Assembly: GCF_004342605.1 (NCBI RefSeq)
Contig: NZ_SLZL01000029.1
Location: 1 to 42,577, forward strand
From: Caulobacter sp. BK020
Lineage (GTDB): Bacteria; Pseudomonadota; Alphaproteobacteria; Caulobacterales; Caulobacteraceae
Direction of reading: 5' to 3'
DNA: 42,577 nt
Shown here: positions 32,303-41,196 of the stretch, piece by piece
Layout of the letters: the number at the start of each line of letters is the position of its first letter
Position numbering within the stretch: position 1 is the first letter of the stretch
Notes under the pieces: model-generated
What the model saw: the letters and a program-made list of their open reading frames with translations, nothing else
Told to the model about the DNA's origin: nothing
The model's database searches: none
Translations under genes and position numbers: made by a program

Positions 32303-33019
32303 GGGGCGGACCTTGAGGCCCCGCCCCTCCCCCGTGGGGGAGGCGATCGCGCAGCGATTGGTGGGGGGCGTTTTGGGATCGTTGATCGTAGGTCCGGCCA
32401 TCTGCCGACCACTCCCCCCTCCGTCGCCCTTTGGGCGACACCTCCCCCACGGGTGTATGGACGGGGGAGGATCTTGATGGCGCGATTTCGCTCTCTCACG
32501 CGATCACTCGCTGAGTGGATGGAAAGGGTCGCGGAGCGCCCGGACATCGTCCGGAGTTGTTTGAACAAGTTACCGTTTCGACGAGACCAGGACGCCCCGC
32601 GCGACCGTTATCCGCAAGGCCGGGGCGCGCGGGCCTTTTCCGCCCTTCACCCCACCCGGTTGGTTCCTGCTGGATCTGTGCACCGCATGAAACAGAGGCG
32701 GGAGTGAGCCAGACGAGGACCGGAGCGAACCCCGCGACGGGCGGAACCTTCCCAGCATGAAGATCCCGATGGGCGAGCTTACGTCCCTCGCCCTCTGTTT
32801 AAGCTCCTCGGCGCTTACGCACCGACGAGCCCCGCTCGATCGCCCCTCGCCGCCGCATCGGTCGCTGGCCATGCGCCCTTTCCCTGCGACGAGGTGAGAG
32901 CAGGATAAGGGGGGTTCGGGAGGGTGAGGATCGATTGGGGTCGAGATTTTTTAAAGCGTTGGAATCGCTGGGGTTTGTGATGGATGGCCTGAGGATAAGT
33001 CCCCGCCGGGGACTCGCGC
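32303..33019. other. Gene-free region with G/C-run inverted repeats
   Basis: About 700 bases with no convincing gene. 32327-32343 is a CCTCCCCC/GGGGGAGG hairpin; GGTGGGGGG near 32360 faces CCACTCCCCCC near 32409; GTCGCCC-TTT-GGGCGAC is at 32423-32439; CCTCCCCC and GGGGGAGG recur up to 32470. Together 32323-32470 looks like one composite intergenic repeat. From 32480 to 33019 open frames on both strands lack an RBS and family resemblance, and I see nothing else there. Confidence 0.6.
32323..32470. repeat. Composite inverted repeat of C/G runs
   Basis: Nested hairpins whose outer arms are CCCCTCCCCC (near 32324) and GGGGGAGG (ending 32470), with a perfect 7-bp hairpin GTCGCCC/GGGCGAC inside. 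The arrangement suggests a dispersed element rather than a simple terminator; there is no T-run directly after the first hairpin. Confidence 0.55.
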
Positions 33020-33430
33020 CTACTCCGGCAACCCCTCGAACACCTCAAGCCCTTCGGGAATCATCGCCCAGTCGGGGCGGCCCTGGACGAAGATCGCCAT
33101 GGTGGGGCGAAACAGCGACGGGTCGTCCAGCGAGCCGGCGTAGATGGTGTGCGACTCGGTCTCGCCCACCGGCCCGCCGAACACCAGGCTGGCGCAGGTC
33201 GGGCAGCTGTTGCGCACCGCGTCGGTCCCCCGCGCCGAGACGCAAGTGAAGGTTCGGCTGGGGGCGCTGAAGGTCAGGTCCGCGGCGGCGAAGGCCATGA
33301 ACGGAATGAAGCCCGAGCCCGAGGCCTTGCGGCAGTCGGCGCAGTAGCAGTGGCCCATGTACAGCGGCTGGCCGCGGGCCTCGTAGCGCAAGGCGCCGCA
33401 CAGGCAGCCGCCGGTATAGAGCGCGTCCAT
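33020..33430 (-). CDS. GFA-family (CENP-V-like) zinc protein
   Basis: A 136-residue protein with the family cysteines: Cys9 and Cys11 ('GGCLCGALRYEA'), Cys28, Cys30 and Cys33 ('GHCYCADCRKASGSGF') and Cys76 and Cys79 ('NSCPTCAS'). These bind two zinc ions. The family is named after glutathione-dependent formaldehyde-activating enzyme, but for most members the reaction is not established. The ATG shares one base with the stop of the CoA-transferase upstream (TGATG), so the two are coupled. Confidence 0.88.
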   Translation of the reverse strand: MDALYTGGCLCGALRYEARGQPLYMGHCYCADCRKASGSGFIPFMAFAAADLTFSAPSRTFTCVSARGTDAVRNSCPTCASLVFGGPVGETESHTIYAGSLDDPSLFRPTMAIFVQGRPDWAMIPEGLEVFEGLPE

Positions 33431-34626
33431 CACACCACCCCCTTGGCCCGCAGGCCCGCGATCGCCTCGGCCGACAGGCCGGCCACGGCGCCCAGCACCG
33501 CGTCGGTATGCTCGCCCAGGGCCGGCCCGGGCCAGCGGACCCCGCCGGGGGTGTCGGACAGCCGGGGAAAGGCGTTCTGCATCTTCACCGCGCCGAACAC
33601 CGGGTGGGCGACCTCGACGATCGACTGGCGGGCGGCGAACTGCGGGTCCTTCAGCATGTCCGGCGCGCGATAGACCCGGCCGACGGCCAGGCCGGCTTCC
33701 TCCAGCAGCGGCAGCAGGGTCTCGATGTCGTGCTCGACAGTCCAGCCGGCGATAGTGGCGTCCAGCTGCAGCTGGTTGACCCCGCGCGCCGCGTGGTCGC
33801 GATAGCGCTCGTCCGTCGCCAGCTCGGGCCGGCCCATGGCCTCGCACAGGCGCTTGAACAGGGTGTCCTGGTTGGCGCCGATCAGGATCAGCTCGCCGCT
33901 GCGCGTGGGGTAGACGTTCGACGGGGCGATGCCGGGCAGCACCGCCCCCGAACGCTCGCGGACATAGCCGGTCAGGTCGTATTCGGTGATCAGGTTCTCC
34001 ATCACCGTCAGCACGCTTTCGTAGATCGCCGCGTCGACCACCTGGCCCTTGCCGGTGCGCTGGCGGGCGTGCAGGGCCATCATCACCCCCAGGGCGGCGT
34101 TCAGCCCGGCCAGGCTGTCGCCGATCGAGATCCCGGCCCGGGCCGGCGGCCGGTCGGCCTCGCCGGTGATGTGGCGCAGGCCGCCCATGGCCTCGCCGAT
34201 CAAGGCGTAGCCGGCCCGGTGCGCATAGGGGCCGGTCTGGCCAAAGCCCGAGACCCTGGCCATCACCAGGCCCGGATTGGTGCGGGCCAGGTCCTCATAG
34301 CCCATGCCCCACTTCTCCAGCGTGCCGGGCCGGAAGTTCTCGACCACGACGTCGGCCTTGGCGATCAGGGCGCGGGCGACCTCGCGGCCTTCCGGCGCGC
34401 GCAGGTCCAGGGTCACTGAGGTCTTGTTGCGGCCGATCACCGGCCACCAGGGCGAGTGACCCTTGGGCTTGGTACGGCCCCATTGGCGCATGGGATCGCC
34501 GGCCTTGGGATCCTCCAGCTTGATCACCTCGGCCCCGAAGTCGCCCAGCACCTGGCCGCAGAACGGGCCGGCGATCAGCGAACCCATTTCGATGACCCGC
34601 AGGCCGGTCAGCGGCGCTTCAGCCAT
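33430..34626 (-). CDS. CaiB/BaiF family (class III) CoA-transferase
   Basis: A 398-residue protein. 'LTGLRVIEMGSLIAGPFCGQVLGDFGAEVIKLE' is the family N-terminus, and 'GKGQVVDAAIYESVL' contains the catalytic Asp of class III CoA-transferases. 'NFRPGTLEKWGMGYEDL' and 'RVSGFGQTGPYA' are also diagnostic. The enzyme moves CoA between carboxylic acids; the substrate pair is unknown. The start is the ATG at 34626 (MAEAPLTG); the frame is open to 34662. The downstream GFA gene is coupled to it by TGATG. Confidence 0.92.
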   Translation of the reverse strand: MAEAPLTGLRVIEMGSLIAGPFCGQVLGDFGAEVIKLEDPKAGDPMRQWGRTKPKGHSPWWPVIGRNKTSVTLDLRAPEGREVARALIAKADVVVENFRPGTLEKWGMGYEDLARTNPGLVMARVSGFGQTGPYAHRAGYALIGEAMGGLRHITGEADRPPARAGISIGDSLAGLNAALGVMMALHARQRTGKGQVVDAAIYESVLTVMENLITEYDLTGYVRERSGAVLPGIAPSNVYPTRSGELILIGANQDTLFKRLCEAMGRPELATDERYRDHAARGVNQLQLDATIAGWTVEHDIETLLPLLEEAGLAVGRVYRAPDMLKDPQFAARQSIVEVAHPVFGAVKMQNAFPRLSDTPGGVRWPGPALGEHTDAVLGAVAGLSAEAIAGLRAKGVV

Positions 34627-34650
34627 GCGTCTTGTTCTCCCCACGATCAC

Positions 34651-34676
34651 GGAACCGATCACGGCCCCGTGAAGTT
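34651..34676 (+). promoter_or_regulatory. Near-match SigT promoter before the DUF4142 lipoprotein
   Basis: GGAAC at 34651-34655, a 17-base spacer and AGTT at 34673-34676: one mismatch from the consensus CGTT. The predicted start would lie about 65 bases before the ATG at 34751. DUF4142 genes are often stress-regulated, which makes it worth testing. Confidence 0.35.
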
Positions 34677-34750
34677 GATTAGGCCTCCGAGGCGCGGCGC
34701 GGCGCCGGGGACGATCAACGTTCTAGAAAAACGCGCAGGGAAAGAAAGCC

Positions 34751-35356
34751 ATGACCCGTAAGCTTCTCATCGTGGGCGCCGCCATCGCCGCCCTCAGCGT
34801 CGCCGCCTGCGGCCAGAAGACCGACGAGACCAAGGGCGCCGCCACCCCGGCCGAGCAGGCCGCCACCCCGGACGCCAACCCGTCGGCCACCGTCCCGACC
34901 CCGTCCGACGAGACCAAGGCCGCCACCTTCGTCGAGAAGGCCGCCGCCAGCGACCTGTTCGAGATCGAGGCCGCCAAGCTGGCCGCCAAGCGCTCGACCA
35001 ACGCCGAGGTCAAGGCCTTCGCCGCCAAGATGGAAAAGGCCCACGCCAAGACCACCGAGGACCTGAAGGCCGCGATCGCCGCCTCGGGCGCGGCCCTGAC
35101 CCCGCCCACGGCCCTGCCGGAAGACCTGCAAGGCAAGCTGGACGACCTGACCAAGGCCGACGACAAGGACTTCGACAAGAAGTACGCCGACAGCCAGGTG
35201 GACGCCCACCAGGCGGCCCTGAACCTGCTGCAGCGCTACGCCCAGGACGGCGACACCGCCGCCATCAAGGCCTTCGCCGCCGCCACGGCCCCGGCCGTGC
35301 AGGAACATCTCAACATGGCCGAAGGCCTGAAGAAGGGCTTCGACAAGGCCGACTAG
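34751..35356 (+). CDS. DUF4142 domain lipoprotein
   Basis: A 201-residue protein. 'MTRKLLIVGAAIAALSVAAC' is a lipoprotein signal (lipobox VAAC, Cys20). A linker rich in Pro, Thr and Ala (about 25-55) is followed by the DUF4142 four-helix ferritin-like fold: 'FVEKAAASDLFEIEAAKLAAKRSTNAEVKAFAAKMEKAHAKT' to 'YADSQVDAHQAALNLLQRYA'. Its role is unknown; relatives are envelope proteins, often stress-linked. The stop lies 4 bases from the convergent thioesterase stop. Confidence 0.88.
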   Translation: MTRKLLIVGAAIAALSVAACGQKTDETKGAATPAEQAATPDANPSATVPTPSDETKAATFVEKAAASDLFEIEAAKLAAKRSTNAEVKAFAAKMEKAHAKTTEDLKAAIAASGAALTPPTALPEDLQGKLDDLTKADDKDFDKKYADSQVDAHQAALNLLQRYAQDGDTAAIKAFAAATAPAVQEHLNMAEGLKKGFDKAD

Positions 35357-35360
35357 ACGG

Positions 35361-35795
35361 TCAGGGAATCGCGTAGGCGACCGTCGCCTTGGCGGCGGCT
35401 CGCTCGCGCGATTCCGACCAGACCAGCACCTCGACCGTCGCGATCCGGCGGCCCAGCTTCAGCAGCGTTCCCTCGGCATGGAGGTCGCCCGGCCTGGCGC
35501 CGCGCAGGAAGTGGATGGTCAGGGACGCGGTCACCGCCATGGCCACCTCGCCGATATGGGCCAGGACCAGGGCGTAGGCCGCGACGTCGGCCAGGCCCAT
35601 CTGGGCCGGTCCGGAGATCAGACCGCCCGGCCGCAGGGTCCGGCTGGCGAAGGCCTGCCGCACCAGCACCCGGCCAGGCTCGGCCTCTAGCACCTCCGGA
35701 ACGTGCGTCTCGGCCTCTGGGAAGGCCTTGGCCAGGAAGGCGTTCAGCGCCGCCGCGTCGAGCCTCAGCGTCGCGGGGTCGGGCGCGGCGCTCAC
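35361..35795 (-). CDS. PaaI-like hotdog-fold thioesterase
   Basis: A 144-residue single hotdog domain. 'RTLRPGGLISGPAQMGLADVAAYALVLAHIG' is the central helix region with the catalytic-type Asp (LAD), and 'AVTASLTIHFLRGARPGDLHAEGTLLKLGRRIATVEV' is the conserved beta sheet. Such enzymes hydrolyse acyl- or aryl-CoA thioesters; the substrate is unknown. The GTG start overlaps the stop of the ABC-M1 fusion gene (GTGA at 35792-35795), so it is the last gene of that operon. Confidence 0.87.
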   Translation of the reverse strand: MSAAPDPATLRLDAAALNAFLAKAFPEAETHVPEVLEAEPGRVLVRQAFASRTLRPGGLISGPAQMGLADVAAYALVLAHIGEVAMAVTASLTIHFLRGARPGDLHAEGTLLKLGRRIATVEVLVWSESRERAAAKATVAYAIP

Positions 35796-38700
35796 CGCAA
35801 TTCGACCCTGGCGGTATTGTCGTCGCCGTTGCGGTCGATGACCATGTTGTAGGGATCCACCCCCGCCGCCTTGGGGAGGACCTTGGTCACGAAGGTCAGG
35901 GTCTGGGTCCCCGAGCGGATCGTCCGCCGCTCGAACGCCACGACCTTGTCGGCGCCGAAGCCCTTCTTGCCGGGCTCCAGGGTGAACAGGCCGATGTCCA
36001 TCGGCTCGCTCATCGGCGCCTCGCTCTCCTGCCCGCGGCCCTGGGCGTAGAGTTTCTTGGCCTGCACGGTCAGGGTGACGTCGTAGCGGCCGTCGGGCCG
36101 CTTGCGGGCCGTGGCCATGGTGGTCTTCAGGTCATAGAGGGTGATCTTCTCGAACAGGTCGGTGATCAGCGCCTGCTTGTCGGCCGGGGCGTGGCGGCGC
36201 AGGGCGGCGACCAGCTCCAGGGTCGTCGGATAGGGCGGCCCCTTGAAGGCGTAGGTCGCCAGCATCTCGCGCAGGGCGGCGTTGACGTTGGCCTCGCCGA
36301 TCTCGTCGGCCAGCCGGTACATCACCAGCGAGCCCTTGTTGTAATAGATGTAGGGCTGGCTCTCGACCTGGCGCAGCGGCAGTTCCTCGATCACCTCGCC
36401 GCCCCGGGCCCGCAGGTAGCGGTCCAGCTCGTACTTGAGGAACTTGCGGATCATCGGCTCGCCGTAGGTCTTCTTCATCACCATCAGGGCCGAGTACTGC
36501 GCCAGGGTCTCGGACAGGGCCGCGCCGCCCTGCTGGTCGGCGCCGATCAGCTGGTGGGCCCACCACTGGTGGGCGATCTCGTGGGCCCCGACATAGGTGA
36601 CCATGTCGATCTTGGTCGGGTCGTCGTACTTGGACACGAAGCCCAGGTTCTCCGACCACGGAATGGTGTTGGCGAACGACTGGGCGAAGTTTTCGTAGGC
36701 CGGGAACTCCAGGTAGCGCAGCTGGCGGAACTGGTAGGGGCTGAAGTTGGCCTGGTCGTAGTCCAGCGACCGCTTCATCGAGCTGACCATCCGCTCGACG
36801 TTCCAGGCGTGGGCGGGGTTGTAGTAGACCGACAGCTGCACGCCCTTGTACGGCTCGGTCCGCACCGCGTAGCGGGCCGACTGGATCGAGAAGAAGTGCA
36901 GGATCGGGGCCTCGGTCACGAACCGCGCCGTGCGCCGGTCGCCGGCCTTGCCGACCGGGCCGCTCATGTCGGCCGACTCGCGCCAGGTGCGCTCCGACAC
37001 CTTGTAGCCGGGGGCCATCGGCGTCTGGTCGGCGTCGGTGGTGACGGTGATGTCGGCGGTCACCCAGTCGCTGTCGCGGCGCAGGCCGTTGAACTGGCGC
37101 GAGGCGAGGTCGCCCAGCTTGGCCGGCCGCAGCTCGGGCGGCAGGCCGTACTTGCGCCGCTTGGTCCGGTCGGTCAGCAGGCCGCCCCGGTCCATGCCCA
37201 GGGACGGGGCCAGCTGCTGGTCGTTGATGAAGGTCCCGTTGTCGACCATGTGGGTGTCGGGGCCGCTGTTGGGGAAGCCCATGGCCACGCGGGCGGTGGT
37301 GAACGACATCGAGCGGCGCTCGCCCGGCTGCATCGGGGTGTCGAAGGCGAAGATGCGGTAGTTGAAGCGCTCGAAGGTCCGCTTGGGCCGGGCGCCCTCG
37401 ATCGACAGGGCCAGCACCTTCAGGTCGCGGTCGAAGCGGACGTGGATCTCGCGCAGCGGCTTGTCGGTGCGGTTCTCGATCTCGTAGACGCCCTTGGTGT
37501 CGATGCGCGGGGCGCCGGGGTGGATGTCGACGTCCAGCTTGACGGCGGCGATCTTGGGCTGGGGCGTGGTCTCGAACGGCAGCAGGGCCTTTTCGTAGTC
37601 GGCCGTCCAGCGCTCGTTGCTGATCGTGGTGCGGTACTCGTTCCAGACGTTGGTGTTCATGTAGATGAAGGCGCCGACGCCGGCGAAGGTCAGCAGGGCG
37701 CCGGCGGCGATCAGGCCGGGCGGGCCCATCAGCCGGCGCGGCAGGGCGGCCAGGCGCGGCCACAGCCGGCTCTCGGTCCCGCGCCGCCACAGGACATGGC
37801 ACAGCACCAGCAGCAACACCGCGAACGCCGCCCAGTAGAAGCGGAACCACCAGGCCCCAATCCAGAACCGGCTCAGGCCGTTGAAGTCGGAGATCGGCAC
37901 GACCGGCGCGCCGTCATAGAGGTAGAGGTTGTGCTCCAGCCCCCAGCTGGAGGCGACGATGGTGCCGATGATGTAGAGCACCATCAGGCCCCAGCCGATG
38001 AACTTGTGCGGCGACAGCACCTGGATGAACACCGCCAGCGCCGCCAGCAGGACGCAGTCGGCGGCCTGGGGCAGCACCCACCAGACCAGGTAGTTGACCA
38101 GCTCCAGGTGGGTGTAGCCCTTGATCAGCTGGATGGTCACCGCCACGGCCACCCCGGCCAGGAAGGTCGACAGCAGCACCAGGCTGATGGCCAGGGTCTT
38201 GGGAACCACGAACGCCCAGTCGGGGATCGGGGTGACGTCGATCAGCTCGTGGGTCTTGCGGTCCTGCTCGCGCCAGACCAGCTCGCCGGCGTAGAACGAG
38301 GCGATGATCAGCGAGATGAACGGGAAGATGCCGTTCAGGGCCCGGATCATCGCCCGGGTCACCGGATAGATGGCGCCGCCATAGAGGCTGTCGTCGGCCA
38401 CGCGCCACAGGTTGAAGATCGACAGGGCCGCGGCCAGGCCGACCAGCACCAGATAGGCCGGGCTGACGAACACCTGGCGGGCGTCCAGGCGCGTGCGGGC
38501 CCACAGCTGGGCCCAGCGGGACGGCGCATCGAAGGCCGGGACGCCATGGACGACCTCGGTCGGGCGCGGGGCCGCGGCGTCGCCCGGCTTGTCGCGCTTG
38601 ACCCGGGTCGCGCCGTCGCCCTTGCGCAGGTCGAACAGCCAGTAGGCCGCGGCGATGATGACCAGGGAAACGCCGATCCAGATCAGGCGGTTGGCCAGCA

Positions 38701-39415
38701 GGTAGCCCGTCAGGGGCGGGACCTGAGTGTTGCGCTCGGCCGCCGTCCAGTAGCGCACCGCCAGGCCGTAGGCGCCGCCGCCCAGCGGCTCCCACAGCGC
38801 CGCCGCCTTCTCCAGGCCAGGCTGGCTGAGCATGGAGCTGCTGATGAAGGTGGCCACCATGAAGGCGATGACGCCGACATAGGTCCACATCATCGACCGG
38901 GTGACGGTGGTCACCGCGAAGAAGGTCGCGGAGGTCAGCAGCAGCGACGGCAGGGCCAGGACGAAATAGGCGAACAGATAGTGGTTCAGCACGAATGGGC
39001 CGACGCTGTCGGGATCGACCCACCACATCACCGCGCCCAGCGCCATGCCGGCGGGCGCGGCCAGGAACGACAGGGCCGTGGCCGCGAAGGCGCCGGCGAA
39101 CCGGCCGTACAGATAGTCGAACTTGGTCAGCGGCGTGGAGCGCAGGATGCCGTCGAAGCCGGTGTCCTCGTCGCGCACGATGATGTTGGCCACGAAGGCG
39201 GCCGTGACGAACATGTAGACCAGGGCGAAGAACAGGTTGGCGTTGGCGATCACCGTCGCCGCGTTCTTGTGCACATTGGCCGTGGAGCCCAGCTGGACGA
39301 TGTTCGGCGCGGCGACCGCGGCGAAGGCCAGCAGGAAGAAGATGATCACCCCGACCCAGAAGACGGGCTGGCGCGCCTGGTAGCGGAATTCGAAGGCGGC
39401 GACCTTTCCGAACAT
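35792..39415 (-). CDS. ABC transporter permease fused to an M1-family aminopeptidase
   Basis: A 1207-residue protein. The N-terminal half (about 1-590) holds two ABC-2-type permease modules of six or so membrane helices each, both starting with a similar 'FFLL'/'FISLIIASFYAGELVWREQDRKTHELI' layout. The C-terminal half (about 610-1200) faces away from the permease as an M1 gluzincin with 'HEIAHQWWAHQLIGADQQ' and a downstream Glu in 'LSETLAQY'. The fusion is a known family, presumably exporting or processing a peptide; the substrate is unknown. The ATG at 39415 (MFGKVAAFEFRYQ) is preferred; ATGs at 39436 and 39442, the latter overlapping the ATPase stop, are alternatives. Confidence 0.87.
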   Translation of the reverse strand: MFGKVAAFEFRYQARQPVFWVGVIIFFLLAFAAVAAPNIVQLGSTANVHKNAATVIANANLFFALVYMFVTAAFVANIIVRDEDTGFDGILRSTPLTKFDYLYGRFAGAFAATALSFLAAPAGMALGAVMWWVDPDSVGPFVLNHYLFAYFVLALPSLLLTSATFFAVTTVTRSMMWTYVGVIAFMVATFISSSMLSQPGLEKAAALWEPLGGGAYGLAVRYWTAAERNTQVPPLTGYLLANRLIWIGVSLVIIAAAYWLFDLRKGDGATRVKRDKPGDAAAPRPTEVVHGVPAFDAPSRWAQLWARTRLDARQVFVSPAYLVLVGLAAALSIFNLWRVADDSLYGGAIYPVTRAMIRALNGIFPFISLIIASFYAGELVWREQDRKTHELIDVTPIPDWAFVVPKTLAISLVLLSTFLAGVAVAVTIQLIKGYTHLELVNYLVWWVLPQAADCVLLAALAVFIQVLSPHKFIGWGLMVLYIIGTIVASSWGLEHNLYLYDGAPVVPISDFNGLSRFWIGAWWFRFYWAAFAVLLLVLCHVLWRRGTESRLWPRLAALPRRLMGPPGLIAAGALLTFAGVGAFIYMNTNVWNEYRTTISNERWTADYEKALLPFETTPQPKIAAVKLDVDIHPGAPRIDTKGVYEIENRTDKPLREIHVRFDRDLKVLALSIEGARPKRTFERFNYRIFAFDTPMQPGERRSMSFTTARVAMGFPNSGPDTHMVDNGTFINDQQLAPSLGMDRGGLLTDRTKRRKYGLPPELRPAKLGDLASRQFNGLRRDSDWVTADITVTTDADQTPMAPGYKVSERTWRESADMSGPVGKAGDRRTARFVTEAPILHFFSIQSARYAVRTEPYKGVQLSVYYNPAHAWNVERMVSSMKRSLDYDQANFSPYQFRQLRYLEFPAYENFAQSFANTIPWSENLGFVSKYDDPTKIDMVTYVGAHEIAHQWWAHQLIGADQQGGAALSETLAQYSALMVMKKTYGEPMIRKFLKYELDRYLRARGGEVIEELPLRQVESQPYIYYNKGSLVMYRLADEIGEANVNAALREMLATYAFKGPPYPTTLELVAALRRHAPADKQALITDLFEKITLYDLKTTMATARKRPDGRYDVTLTVQAKKLYAQGRGQESEAPMSEPMDIGLFTLEPGKKGFGADKVVAFERRTIRSGTQTLTFVTKVLPKAAGVDPYNMVIDRNGDDNTARVELR

Positions 39416-39441
39416 GCCCGCGCGCCCCGTCCTCATGCCCA

Positions 39442-40320
39442 TCAGGCCGCGCACCGGGTGTCGGACAGGGTGGAGAAATAGACATCCTCCAGCCCGCCCT
39501 CGACCCGCTCGAAGCCGGCGCCGGGATCCTGGTCGGCGAGGACATGGATCACCGTGCGGCCGGCCAGCAGGCGGGTGGAGATCACCCGGTGGCGGGTCTT
39601 GGCGGCCTCGAGCTCGGCCTTGTCGATGACCTTCTTCCAGATGCGGCCCGACAGCTGGCGGACCAGGTCGGCGGGCGCGCCCTCCTTGACGATGCGGCCG
39701 TCGCAGATGATCGCCATGGCCGGGCAGAGGTCGGAGACGTCCTCGACGATGTGGGTCGACAGGATCACCACCACGTTCTCGCCGATCTCGGCCAGCAGGT
39801 TCAGGAAGCGGTTGCGTTCCTCGGGGTCCAGGCCGGCGGTGGGCTCGTCGACGATGATCAGGCGCGGATCGCCGATCAGGGCCTGGGCGATGCCGAACCG
39901 CTGGCGCATGCCGCCCGAGAAGCCGGCGATGGCCTTCTTGCGCACGTTCCAGAGATTGACCTGGTTGAGCAGGCTCTCGACGACGTCCTTGCGTTCCTTG
40001 GCCCCGGCGATCCCCTTCAGCACCGCCATGTGGTCCAGCATGTCGTAGGCCGACACCCGCGGATAGACGCCGAAGTCCTGCGGCAGGTAGCCCAGGATGC
40101 GGCGCAGCTGGTCGGGCGACTTGAGCACGTCGATGTCGCCAAAGCGGATATGGCCCGAGGTCGGCGACTGCAGGGTGGCCACCGTGCGCATCAGGGTCGA
40201 CTTGCCCGCGCCGTTCGGACCCAGCAGGCCGTACATGCCGCGCGGGATCGTCAGGTTGACCTCATCGAGGGCCTTCACGCCGTTGGCGTAGACGTGAGTC
40301 AGGTTCTCGATGATCAGCAT
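39442..40320 (-). CDS. ABC transporter ATP-binding protein, partner of the permease-M1 fusion
   Basis: A 292-residue ATPase. Walker A is 'GLLGPNGAGKSTLM', the Q loop 'LGYLPQDFGVYP', the signature 'FSGGMRQRFGIAQAL', Walker B 'RLIIVDEP' and the H loop 'LSTHIVEDV'. The C-terminal ~80 residues are a variable regulatory tail. Its stop is at the start of the permease-M1 gene, giving a two-gene (or, with the thioesterase, three-gene) operon. The start is the ATG at 40320. It is divergent from the FAH-family gene across about 190 bases. Confidence 0.94.
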   Translation of the reverse strand: MLIIENLTHVYANGVKALDEVNLTIPRGMYGLLGPNGAGKSTLMRTVATLQSPTSGHIRFGDIDVLKSPDQLRRILGYLPQDFGVYPRVSAYDMLDHMAVLKGIAGAKERKDVVESLLNQVNLWNVRKKAIAGFSGGMRQRFGIAQALIGDPRLIIVDEPTAGLDPEERNRFLNLLAEIGENVVVILSTHIVEDVSDLCPAMAIICDGRIVKEGAPADLVRQLSGRIWKKVIDKAELEAAKTRHRVISTRLLAGRTVIHVLADQDPGAGFERVEGGLEDVYFSTLSDTRCAA

Positions 40321-40510
40321 CGTCGGTCCGAGGCCCCTTCGACGTCGGCATGGCGGGTTTTCGCCACAATTGCCCAACCGTCATGCCTTGTCGCCGCCGG
40401 TGGGGGCAAGTGAAAGAACGTTTAGACGGGCATGATCGCCAGCGTGTTGCACGATCATGTCCTCACGAAGGTGACTTTTGGCGAAGCGGGTTTGGGTCTA
40501 ATCAGGCGCC

Positions 40511-41188
40511 ATGACGTCCTTCGCCTTTCCCCCGCCCGCCCAATCCACGGTTCCGGTCGATGGCGGCGACGCCGTCTTTCCGGTGCGCCGGATCCTCTGC
40601 GTCGGCCGCAACTACGCCGCCCACGCCCGCGAAATGGGGGCCGACACCCGTGATCCGCCGTTCTTCTTCGCCAAGCCGGCCGACGCGGTGATCGTCGGCG
40701 ACCAGGTCCCCTACCCGGTCGCCACCCACGACCTGCACCACGAGATCGAGCTGGTGGTCGCCCTGAAGTCCGGCGGCGCCAATATCGCCGTCGAAGAGGC
40801 GATGGGCCACGTGTTCGGCTATGCAGTCGGGGTCGACCTGACCCGCCGCGACCTGCAGGCCGCCGCCAAGGCCAAGAGCCACCCCTGGGACGCCGCCAAG
40901 GGCTTCGACGCCAGCGCCCCGATCGGCGCCATCGTCCCGGCCGGCCGGGCCCGTCCCGACGGCGCGATCACCCTGTCGGTCAACGGCCAGCTTCGCCAGA
41001 GCGGCCAGATCGCCGCCATGATCTGGACCGTTCCGGAGATCATCGCCGAGGCCTCCAAGCTCTGGACCCTGGCGGCCGGCGACCTGATCTTCACCGGTAC
41101 GCCCGAGGGCGTCGCCGCCCTCGGGCGGGGCGACCGGGTCGAGGGGACGATCGAGGGCGTCGGCGCGATCGCCTTCACCGTGGTCTGA
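40511..41188 (+). CDS. Fumarylacetoacetate hydrolase family protein (fumarylpyruvate hydrolase-like)
   Basis: A 225-residue single-domain FAH enzyme. 'RILCVGRNYAAHAREMG' opens the fold, 'HHEIELVVAL' carries the metal-binding Glu pair, 'GYAVGVDLTRRDLQ' carries the Asp, and 'GDLIFTGTPEGVAAL' is the conserved C-terminal motif. The family hydrolyses C-C bonds in beta-diketo acids such as fumarylpyruvate, and relatives decarboxylate oxaloacetate. The adjacent maleylacetoacetate/maleylpyruvate isomerase-like gene, 8 bases downstream, favours a ring-cleavage pathway role (gentisate or homogentisate). Confidence 0.9.
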   Translation: MTSFAFPPPAQSTVPVDGGDAVFPVRRILCVGRNYAAHAREMGADTRDPPFFFAKPADAVIVGDQVPYPVATHDLHHEIELVVALKSGGANIAVEEAMGHVFGYAVGVDLTRRDLQAAAKAKSHPWDAAKGFDASAPIGAIVPAGRARPDGAITLSVNGQLRQSGQIAAMIWTVPEIIAEASKLWTLAAGDLIFTGTPEGVAALGRGDRVEGTIEGVGAIAFTVV

Positions 41189-41196
41189 GGCCGGCC

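Noticed and set aside
32453..32707. An 84-codon plus-strand frame in the 32.5 kb gap
   Set aside because: It starts inside the repeat, has no RBS, shows an Arg/Pro-rich composition typical of noncoding high G+C sequence and resembles no family.
36191..39481. A 1096-codon plus-strand open frame opposite the ABC-M1 fusion
   Set aside because: It is an antisense shadow of a high G+C gene; the composition is dominated by Gly, Val, Gln and Arg with no domain, while the minus strand has intact permease and HEIAH motifs.
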